NCBI GenBank assembly: GCA_033557465.1
Contig: CM066034.1
Location: 414,882,159 to 414,946,158, forward strand
Direction: 5' to 3'
DNA: 64,000 bases
From: Ichthyophis bannanicus
Taxonomy: Eukaryota; Chordata; Amphibia; Gymnophiona; Ichthyophiidae
Shown here: positions 22,276 through 30,302 of the stretch, in pieces
Position numbering within the stretch: the first letter of the stretch is position 1
Layout of the letters: each line of letters begins with the position of its first letter
Translations under genes and position numbers: made by a program
The notes under the pieces: model-generated
What the model saw: the letters and a program-made list of their open reading frames with translations, nothing else
Database searches by the model: none
Told to the model about the DNA's origin: nothing

Positions 22276-23196
22276 CTAGTTTAAAAGCTGCTCTATCTCC
22301 TTTTTAAAGGTTAATGCCAGCAGCCTGGTTCCATCCCGGTTAAGGTGAAGCCCATCCCTTCGGAAGAGCCCCTCCTTTCCCCAGAATGTTCCCCAGTTCC
22401 TAACAAATCCGAACCCCTCATCTCTGCACCATTGTCTCATCCACGCATTGAGACTCCGGAGCTCTGCCTGCCTATTGGGTCCTGCGCGTGGAACGGGAAG
22501 CATTTCGGAGAACGCTACCCTGGAAGTTCTGGATTTCAACTTCCTACCTAAAAGCCTAAATTTAGCTTCCAGAACCTCCCTACCACATTTTCCTATGTCA
22601 TTGGTACCAACATGTACCAAGACAGCAGACTCCTCCCCAGCACTATCTAAGACCTTATCTAGGTGGCGTGTGAGGTCCGCTACCTTCGCACCAGGCAGGC
22701 ATGTTACCAGGCGATCCTCACGTCCACCAGCCACCCAGCTATCTACATGCCTAATGATCGAATCACCAACTATAACTGCTGTCCTAACCCTTCCCGCATG
22801 GGCACTTGGCCCTGGAGAAACCTCCTCGGTGCGAGAGGGGTTTACATCACCTGGAGGACAGGTCCTAGTTACAGGATCACTTCCTGCCACACCAGGGTGA
22901 TGCTCTCCTGTCACGTGACCTCTCTCCTCCATGGCAACAGGGATGCTGCCAGACTGGAGGTGGGACTTCAGGACTATATCCCTGTAGGTCTCGTCTATGT
23001 ACCTCTCTGTCTGTCTTATGTTTTCCAAGTCTGCTACTCTAGCCTCTAGAGAACGGACTTGTTCCCTGAGAGCAGAGAGCTCCTTGCACCTAGTGCACAC
23101 GTAAGACCTCTCACCAGCTGGGAGAAAATCATACATGTGACACTCAATGCAAAAGACTGGAAAGCCCACATCCCGCTGCTGGACTGCTGTCTGCAT
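22276..23196 (-). CDS. CR1 ORF1 protein: zinc-binding, coiled-coil and SGNH esterase-like (306 aa)
   Basis: An open frame of 306 codons. The N terminus has a CxxC...CxxC cluster (Cys16, Cys19, Cys34, Cys37) that probably binds zinc. A short heptad-like helix follows at about 38-65. From about residue 138 comes an SGNH/GDSL hydrolase-like domain: GDS at 144-146, GTND at 197-200 and DGLH at 281-284. These supply the expected Ser, Asn and Asp-His residues. CR1-type ORF1 proteins bind element RNA. The esterase-like domain is a known feature of CR1 ORF1 with an unclear role. No stops or shifts. The broken homologue at 43031-44210 shows the same layout. Confidence 0.9.
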   Translation of the reverse strand: MQTAVQQRDVGFPVFCIECHMYDFLPAGERSYVCTRCKELSALREQVRSLEARVADLENIRQTERYIDETYRDIVLKSHLQSGSIPVAMEERGHVTGEHHPGVAGSDPVTRTCPPGDVNPSRTEEVSPGPSAHAGRVRTAVIVGDSIIRHVDSWVAGGREDRLVTCLPGAKVADLTRHLDKVLDSAGEESAVLVHVGTNDIGKCGREVLEAKFRLLGRKLKSRTSRVAFSEMLPVPRAGPNRQAELRSLNAWMRQWCRDEGFGFVRNWGTFWGKEGLFRRDGLHLNRDGTRLLALTFKKEIEQLLN

Positions 23197-23920
23197 CTTA
23201 GTTTTAAGTTTGTGTTTAGATCTTTAAGTTCTATATGTACTAAAGGGTGCAATGGATATTTATACCACTAAAACTGTACCTAAGAAGTTTAATATACCTT
23301 GTTCACCTGAAGCTTAATTAATCTCAGGTCCTTGGTGTATGACTGATTTGGGTAATGAGCTTCACCTGAGAGCACCTCCTGTCTTTTAAGGTGTGCAAGT
23401 ACCTATAAAGCTGTGATTTTCCCAGGGGAGGGTGGGTGTGGGGAGGGAGGGAGGGATACAACACTTATTAAAAAAGGGCTGCTACACAGTACCTTGTCCT
23501 GTGCTGCTGAGGAAAACTATATTCTGATTTGATTTAAATTACAGCTCTTTGCTGCTACTAGGCTCTAACCTATTATGAAATTTAAACTACAAGCTCTCTG
23601 CTGGATTCTAAATTTAACCAGAAAGCTCTCTTCTGTGTTTTAATTTGAAACTAAAAGTACTTTGCTGATGCTAGGCCCTGAGTGACTATGAAATTTAAAC
23701 TACAGCTGTCTACTGGGTATGAAAGGTAACCAGAAAGTTCTCTTCTGTGTTTTTAAATTGAATCTTAAACTGTTGCTACTAGGCCCTGACTGATTTAACA
23801 AAAAAAAAATAGTGGGTTCACAGATTAATTAGCTTTAAAAGAAAAAAAATTCCTTTCAGAAAAATTCCCAGAAGTATATACTCACAATTTCAGATTTCTC
23901 TCCAGAAGTAACAGCCCCCC
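23197..23920 (-). promoter_or_regulatory. CR1 5' untranslated region with internal repeats
   Basis: This non-coding leader is shared with CR1 copy 2 (44211-44755): both have ACCTATAAAGCT-, GCTGCTACACAGTACC- and AGAAAAATTCCCAGAAGTA-like blocks. Between about 23520 and 23800 a unit of roughly 110-130 bp containing CTGCTACTAGGC and AACCAGAAAGCTCTCTTCTG is repeated two to three times with divergence. By analogy with other LINEs the repeats may act as an internal promoter; that is inference. Confidence 0.6.
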
Positions 23921-24425
23921 TTTCCAGTCCTTCAAGACCTCCAGGATACCTCATGCATTCACACACAGACAATGCTGATAGCAGTGGGTCATGGCAGGAG
24001 AGGGCACGTATCACGGGGTTGCAGCAAAGGCAGAGGGAGATGTCCCACGTAGGCAGTGACATGTCTGTACTGTGCACATGTAGGTGTGCAGCAATGCTGT
24101 AGAGGAATGTCTCACAGCATGCTAGCAGGGTGAGTGTGGGTGTCAGGAGTTATGCAAGGGGATGGGTGGTCAGCCAGCTGCTAGGGCAGGGGTGCTATGG
24201 GGCTGTGTTGTGGTCTGCTTGGTGGAGGGGAAAGCATTGGGGTAGTGTTGTGGGCATGTGTCAGCTATTGAGCTATTGCGACCTCCACTGGGGCTTGGCA
24301 GGGAGGCAAGATGGGTGGGGGACGGGCAAGGGAATGCTTCTGTAAGCTTACTTTAAAGCTCCAGAATAAATCATATGCCTGAGGAAAAAAAATTCTGTAT
24401 CAGCCTGTTTCTTGCTCTCTCCCCT
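23921..24425. other. Unclassified, possibly Harbinger non-coding middle
   Basis: Non-coding, with GTG-rich stretches around 24130-24330. It sits between the CR1 and LINE-B, both of which are insertions. By position it could be the spacer between the Myb-like fragment at 18441-19103 and the transposase at 34646 onward. Confidence 0.35.
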
Positions 24426-25561
24426 GTCTATTTTAAGAAATATAGAAACATGATGACAGAAAAAGACCACATGGCCTATCTAGTCTGTCCTTCCATATCA
24501 ACCACTACAACATTCCCCTTTTTTCCTTTAGAGATCCTCTGTGTTTCCCAAGCTTTTTTGAATTCAGATACTCTCCTCATCTCTACCACCTCTACTGGGA
24601 GACTTCCACAGATCCACCACTATTTCCATAAAGAAATTTTTCCACATATCACTCCTGAATCTATCCCCTTTCATCCTCATCCCATGTCCCTTCATAGCAG
24701 AGCTTGCTTTCAATCAAAAGAGGCTCTCCTCCTGTGCATATATGCCACGGAGGTATTTAAACGTCTCAATCATATCACCTCTATCCCGCCTTTCCTCTAA
24801 GGTATACACAGTAAGATCCTTAAGTCTATCCTCATATGCTTTATAATGAAGACCACTAACCATTTTAGTAGCCACCCTCTGTACGGACTCCAGCCTGTTT
24901 ATATCCTTTTGAAGGTGCAGTCTCCAGAATTGCACACAATACTCCAAATGAGGTCGCACCAAAGGCTTATACAGAGGCACTATCACCTCCTTCTTCTGCT
25001 GGCCATTTCTCTCCCTATGCATCCTTCTAGCTTTTGTTGTTGCCTTTTCTACCTGTTTAGCTACTTTAAGTTCATCAGACACAATCACGCCTGGGTCCGC
25101 TCTTCTTTAGTGGACAAAAGTACTTCACCCCCTATACTATATTGCTCCCTTGGATTTCTGCAGCCCAAATGCATGACCTTGCATTTTTTAACATTAAATC
25201 TCAGCTGCCAAATTCTATACCATTCTTCAGGCTTAGCTAGATCCCTCCTCATGTTATCTACACCTTCTTGGGTATCAATTCTATTGCAGATTTTGGTATC
25301 ATCTGCAAAGAGGCAAACCTTACCTGACAGCCCTTCTGCTATATCACTAACAAAGATATCAAAAAGATTCGGACCAAGGACAGATCCCTGGGGCTCACCA
25401 CTGGTAACCTCCTTCTCCTCAGAGTTAGCTCATTTACCTGTTCCCTTTGTCGCCTCCCACTCAACCAATTTCTAACCCTAGCAGTAACTTTAGAGTCCGT
25501 CCCTAGGGTGCTCAGTTTGTTTATAAGTCGCCTGTGAGGAACGGTGTCAAAAGCTTTACTG
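24426..25561 (-). mobile_element. CR1-like LINE (LINE-B copy 1), 3' portion
   Basis: On minus this portion reads AFDTVPHRRLINKLSTLG (25560-25500), then reverse transcriptase thumb and C-terminal CR1-type sequence: [18 protein letters not shown] (about 24975-24920) and YTLEERRDRGDMIETFKYL (24800-24745). It ends at the characteristic tail read on plus as AATATAGAAACATGATGACAGA (24437). The catalytic box is not in an open frame. Its upstream part lies at 34240-34645, beyond an L1 insertion flanked by a 13-bp duplication. A second copy at 45662-46958 is better preserved. Confidence 0.85.
25549..25561. repeat. 13-bp target-site duplication, left copy (L1-1)
   Basis: AAAAGCTTTACTG occurs here and exactly again at 34240-34252, directly flanking the L1 element. 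It lies within the LINE-B codons for KAFDTV. Confidence 0.85.
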
Positions 25562-26184
25562 GGGAGGGGGCACTCGTGAGCCCAACAAGATGGCCACAAT
25601 TCTGTGAGGCTCCTTAGCCTTAGCTCCCAAATTTCCTTTTATCCTAATGAATATGTACACTGATCGCACCAAAAAATGCTAAGAATAACAGCGCTGAGTT
25701 AACCTAACGGTCTGATATAATCGGATTTCCCCTCCTCCGTTTTGATGCTTTTATAACCAGCTTTCAACTTTCCTGATGTTCTTCGGAGCTGTGGTGGTCT
25801 CGGAACACCACACAATGCAAGTAGTATCCTTTCACTGACATGCTTCTATAGTGGATCGGGAATCGGTCCTGTTGCCTCTTCCACCCCACAACCGGCTACC
25901 ATTTACAGAACTGCCCATTCCTGTACTTTTGCCTACCTACTCATGTTGAAATGTAATACAGGGGGTGAGTACTATCTGGGCACAGTATGTCTGCAAGTGA
26001 TTGCCGAAGAAACATTTAAATTTGTTTAAAAAGCCTGTCAATGCGAGTGTGTGCCTTTGGGGGGAATAAATTCGATTTCGACCCTCCCGATGCCTGCTTT
26101 TTTCTGCTTTTTGTGTGCCAAATGCATCTAACCCTATTTGTTTGAAAAGAGTACACCGTAGCGCTGGGGCCCAAAGGGCTTCTA

Positions 26185-26637
26185 ATGTTCAACCTCGAGC
26201 AGTTATCACGTTTCAGCTTCTTTGAAGATAAAGTGGCTTTAATGAGAGGTTTAAGAGGCAAACGCTCTGTGGTTTTTAAAGGTCAAGAGATCCAGATATA
26301 CCAGGACCTTTCTCAATATACCTTGGAGCAATGGAGAAGTCTCAAGCCATTAATACAGGCGCTACAGAAACATGCAATTCCTTACAGATGGGGCTTTCCA
26401 TTCGCCTTATTGTTTGACTGGAACAATTGTGCTCAAAAAATCTCGGATCTGTCAGTGACAATGGAATTCCTGGATCTGATGAAAAATGGTGAATGGCCCC
26501 TTCTTCATAGAAATTCGAATGGAGAGTGGGAGATGTCCTTGCCAAAGAGACGCAAAGTACCCAGATCTCGAAAGTCGTCCAGCTCCGACCTCGAATCAAA
26601 TCTTCCAAAAGAGATGGACATTTCAGCTCCTACTTGA
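26185..26637 (+). pseudogene. L1-1 ORF1 protein, C-terminal part
   Basis: An open stretch of 150 codons reads RFSFFEDKVALMRGLRGKR, then VFKGQEIQIYQDLSQYT and PYRWGFPFALLF. This matches the end of the RNA-recognition fold and the C-terminal domain of L1 ORF1 proteins, the trimeric RNA-binding chaperone of the L1 particle. A basic tail follows (LPKRRKVPRSRKS). The coiled coil and the rest of the RNA-binding fold are not in frame; an upstream piece (NVQPRAVITFQLL, 26187-26225 in another frame) shows a frameshift near 26220. The Met at 26185 is only the first in the surviving frame. Confidence 0.75.
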
Positions 26638-27284
26638 GCCTAATGTTTGTCTTTTTTTGACTTGAGTTAATGGATGGGATAGCTCACCTTTTCTAGCTCT
26701 GGTCAGGGATAGCTTCACTAATAGTAATCCGGTGTTAAAGGCAGTTTTGTGAAGCTGGGGGATGGAGGTATTGGGGAAGGGGGGAAAGTATGATCTGGTT
26801 GAAGTTATGGAGAGAGGGTGGATGTCAGAAGGAAGTTTCATGAAGCATTACATTGGAGGATTAGGGGAGCATTTTATAAGGAAATATGTATTTACCTTAC
26901 AGGGATAAAGGTTGGGAGGGAGTTGGGAATTTTTGTTCATAACAAGTATACAGTGCCTTCTCTGGAGACACTAGATATGTCGACTAGTTTGCGTTGTTTA
27001 CATGTTTGGTTTACTTCCTGCATATATAGGAATGTTTGGGGGGAGGGAGGGGATGGGGTAGAGTGGGGGGGGGGGAGGGGGGTATGGAGGGGGAGGAAGG
27101 GTGGAGGGGGTTCTATGACCCGGACATCCGACATTTAACTTTGAGAACTTGGGATACTCTTTATGCTCATCAGAGGTTTTTGGGAGGGAAAGATCGCAGA
27201 TTTTGGGGAATAGGGGTTGCTGTTCAAAGTATAGGGAAGGTAGTTAAATGGCTTAATTCATTTATTGGGAATGGTTAAAGCTAT

Positions 27285-27847
27285 TTCATGAAATGTGCAT
27301 GGACTTAATAATCCCTGCAAATGTAGCAGGGTTCTGGACAAGTTGTTTCGGGAGAAAGCTGAGATAATCTTTCTTCAAGAAACTCATTTCTCCCGAAAAG
27401 ATCACTTCAATTCTGCTAGAAGCAGGTTTCCACAACTACACCTTGCTAATTTTGCCTCCAGGAAAAGAGGGGTAGCTATTTTATTTTCTTTTACTTGTCC
27501 CTTTCAACTTATTAATCAATTTACAGATCCGGAGGGTCACTTTTTGATTCTGGTTGGTACTATACATGGGATCACCTTAACTTTAGTGAATGTTTATCTC
27601 CCTCCAGCTTTGGTGGGAAGTTCTCTGCATAATCTCTCTGAGGCTCTTCAATGACTTCAGCAAGGGGTACTGCTCATAGGAGGTGACTTTAACTGTGTAC
27701 GTTCAGAGCTAGATCGATCGGAGGTGTGATTTTCCGGGCTTAAACCGCTAACAGTATTGGAGGAATGGGTTTCACTTTTTGATCTTTGTGATGTCTGGAG
27801 ATATATGCATACTTCAGAAAGAGACTATACTTTCTACTTTAAAGTAC
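27285..27847 (+). pseudogene. L1-1 ORF2 endonuclease domain, first part
   Basis: The reading HGLNNPCKCSRVLDKLF, EIIFLQETHFSRKDHF, ILVGTIHGITLTLVNVYLPP and LLIGGDFNCVRSELDRSE is an L1 endonuclease: Asn in the start motif, Glu in LQETH, GGDFN. Stops occur near 27652 and 27727. The domain is cut at RDYTFYF by hAT copy 2 (27856-30294). It resumes after 30302 with SDHAIISVDV, which carries the Asp-His pair that ends the domain. Confidence 0.85.
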
Positions 27848-27855
27848 ACGATTGC
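27848..27855. repeat. 8-bp target-site duplication, left copy (hAT copy 2)
   Basis: ACGATTGC, repeated exactly at 30295-30302. Confidence 0.92.
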
Positions 27856-28859
27856 CAGGGGCGGCCCAAGGGGGGGTGCGGGGCCATGTGCGGAGACTCG
27901 GTGTGGGGCCTCATTTGCATAAGGGGACTCATTTGCATAAATATTTGCATAATGTTACCATATACTAACTTTTTGTAAACGTGCCTCTTAATGAGTGTAT
28001 GGATAAAGAAAGACTAAAAGATTTCTACATTACTATAATCCAGTGCCAACTGCCAGACAAATTAGGAACTACTACAAACACTGCCCATTTAGAACCCATA
28101 GCAAACCCGCCGTATCCTAACAGCATTACCAGGACTCACAAAGCACCATACTCTACCAATCAAAAGGCAACACTGCAAATATTAAACCAATACATTTCAG
28201 AGAACAAGAATACATGACCTACTGGGGAAAGAGAACAAGTGGCAATGTCAAATAGGAATTATATAAACAGAACACCTCAGCTCAGTTACACATGCAGAAC
28301 ACAGACCATCACCAAACAAGTAATCACAATTTAGAAACAGGAAGACAATAATTAAACTGGCAATCCCAAAAGCCAAACTTGGAATGTACAACACTGTAGA
28401 AATAAAACTATACATTAATTTTCTCTTGTACTAAAAAAAGCGCAGACGTTAATGATGCACATTTACCAGAGCTGACATATTCCAATTAATAAATTCAAAA
28501 TAGAGATATTTTTCTACCTTTTGTGCATTTTTTTTCAGCTGCAATTGCTCCAGCCACTTTCTTCTGGTTTCTTTGTGTCTTCTGCTAACTCTCCATCGTC
28601 TGCTGTCCATTTGTCCTTTCTTCTCTCTTCTAGTTTTTTTCCATTCTCTCTCTACATCTGCTTTAACATACTAATCTTTCTCCTTTTGCTCTTTCCTCAT
28701 TCCTATTTCATCCACTCAAATTTTACCCCTCCATCCTCAATCCCCACTTACTCTCCCAATACCCGGCCAATTGTAGATTTTTTATCCTTCCCACACAAAA
28801 TATTTTTCCCTTCTCCATTTTACTCTTCCAGCCCCATCCCATTCTAATCCTCCCCCAAC

Positions 28860-29780
28860 ATCAGCTCCCTTCTAGTTCCAGCCTCACCCAGCATCCATTC
28901 CCTTCTAGTCCCTGCATCAGCCCATTTCCAGTCCTAGCCACCCATCAGCCCATTTCCAGTCCTAGCAACTCCCCAACCCAATACCAGTCCTAGCCCCCCC
29001 ATCAACCCACTTCCAGTCCTAACCCCCTATCACCCCATTTTCAGTTTAAGCCCCCCCCAATAACCCATTACCAGTCCTAACCCGCCATCAGCCCACTTCC
29101 AGTCCTAATCCCATCAACCCATTTCCAGTCAGCCCCCCATAGCCCATTGCCAGTCCTAACCCCCCCCCATCAGCCCACAGCCTATTACCAGTCCTAACCC
29201 CATCAGCCCACCTCAAGTCCTAACCCCTCCCCATCAGCCCATTTCCTGTCCTAGCCCCCCTATAGCCCATTATCAGTCCTAACCCCCCCATAGCCCATTA
29301 CCAGACAGCCCCCATCAGCCCACAGCCCATTACCAGTCTTAATCCCCCCCATAGCCCATTACCAGTTCTATCCCCCCCCAACAGCCCACAGCCCATTACC
29401 TGTCCTAACCCCATCAGCCCACCTCAAGTCCTAACCCCGCCCCATCAGCCCATTAGCTGTCCTAACCCCCCCATAGCCCATTACCAGTCCTAGCCCCCAT
29501 CAGCCCACAGCCCATTACCAGTCCTAATCCCATCAGCCCACCTCCAGTCTTAAGCCCCACATACCATTTCCAGTCCTAGCACCCCCCCATAGCCCATTAC
29601 CAGACAGCCCCCATCAGCCCACAGCCCATTACCAGTCTTAACCACCTCCATAGCCCATTACCAGTTCTAACCCCCCCCCAACAGCCCACAGCCCATTACC
29701 AGTCCTAAACCCATCAGCCCACCTCCAGTCTTAACACCCCCAAAGCCCATTACCAGTCCTAACCCCCCCCCCCCCATCGG
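28860..29780 (-). repeat. Minisatellite inside hAT copy 2
   Basis: Degenerate units of about 25-35 bp (CCCATTACCAGTCCTAACCCC, then CATCAGCCCA) recur roughly 30 times. This is the same repeat as in copy 1, seen from the other strand. Longer units with an extra CATCAGCCCACAG segment alternate with short ones after 29150, suggesting higher-order expansion. Confidence 0.9.
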
Positions 29781-29786
29781 CTCAAG

Positions 29787-30212
29787 TAAAATTAAATTTT
29801 AAAAAAAAACGCTGGCTGCTACCCTGCCGCTGCCGCCGCGGCAGCAGCAGAATGGACTGTCCCGCGGGGCCCCCTCTGCCCGGCTGAATCCCTCCCTCCC
29901 TCCCTCCACGACGGCTGAGCCCCTCCGTGCCGGCTTTGAGAGTCGCGAAGGGAGAGTGTCTCCCTCGCGTCTCTGTTAAGCCCGCAGGGGCTGATGGGAA
30001 ATTTCCCATCTGCCTCTGCAGGCTTAACAGAGACGCGAGGGAGACACTCTCCCTTCGCGACTCTCAAAGCCGGCACGGAGGGGCTCAGCCGTCACGGAGG
30101 GAGGGAGGGAGGGATTCAGCCGGGCAGAGGGGGCCCCGCGGGACAGTCCATTCTGCCGCTGCCGCAGCGGCAGCAGCCAGCATTTTTTTTTTAAATTTAA
30201 TTTTGAAAAAAG
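29787..30212. repeat. Long palindrome in hAT copy 2
   Basis: The sequence reads outwards symmetrically from GATGGGAAA/TTTCCCATC, centred at 30001/30002. Arms of about 210 bp (29787-30001 and 30002-30212) match with only scattered mismatches and small indels and essentially no spacer. They contain GAGACACTCTCCCTTCGCG-type sequence, a CCCTCCCTCCCTCC tract and GCGGCAGC blocks. The corresponding end of copy 1 (1550-1735) has only a small hairpin. The apparent ORFs here read the two arms in mirror image and are not genes. Confidence 0.9.
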
Positions 30213-30294
30213 CAGAATGTTCTTTGCGCGGGGCCCCCTGAAACGCGGGGCCCTGTGCAAAAAACATTCTTGCTCAATGGACGGGCCGGCCCTG

Positions 30295-30302
30295 ACGATT
30301 GC
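30295..30302. repeat. 8-bp target-site duplication, right copy (hAT copy 2)
   Basis: ACGATTGC, identical to 27848-27855. L1-1 sequence resumes here. Confidence 0.92.

Larger units (their letters stand above)
19104..23920 (-). mobile_element. CR1 LINE, full length and apparently intact
   Basis: A minus-strand CR1 of about 4.8 kb. Order on its own strand: a 5' untranslated region with internal repeats (23920-23197), ORF1 (23196-22276), a 35-bp gap, ORF2 (22240-19277), and a short 3' untranslated region. It ends in copies of the 8-bp motif TTCTTATG (19104-19122 on plus), the usual CR1 terminator. Both ORFs are free of stops and keep their catalytic residues. Other CR1 pieces in the window (37039-44755, 51736-63318, 55783-56937, 6881-8012, 8289-8611, 48426-48662) are broken. 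It separates sequence I assign tentatively to Harbinger on both sides. Confidence 0.9.
27856..30294 (-). mobile_element. Non-autonomous hAT transposon, copy 2
   Basis: It begins CAGGGGCGGCCC and ends GGGCCGGCCCTG, with an exact 8-bp duplication outside. It is 2439 bp long and oriented opposite to copy 1 at 1447-3747. On plus the order is: the end with TTTGCATAA repeats (27910-27955), an AT-rich middle shared with copy 1 (for example the block at 28380-28430), a T-rich stretch, a C-rich minisatellite (28860-29780), a GC-rich palindrome (29787-30212), and the other end. No transposase is visible. The insertion disrupts the L1-1 endonuclease and is the youngest event in that nest. Confidence 0.9.

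Noticed and set aside
26937..27134. Pro-rich minus-strand ORF near 27 kb
   Set aside because: It reads a G-rich low-complexity stretch of the L1-1 spacer between ORF1 and ORF2.
29800..30260. CpG-rich island that could be a promoter
   Set aside because: It lies wholly inside hAT copy 2 and coincides with its palindromic end; no downstream gene starts here.
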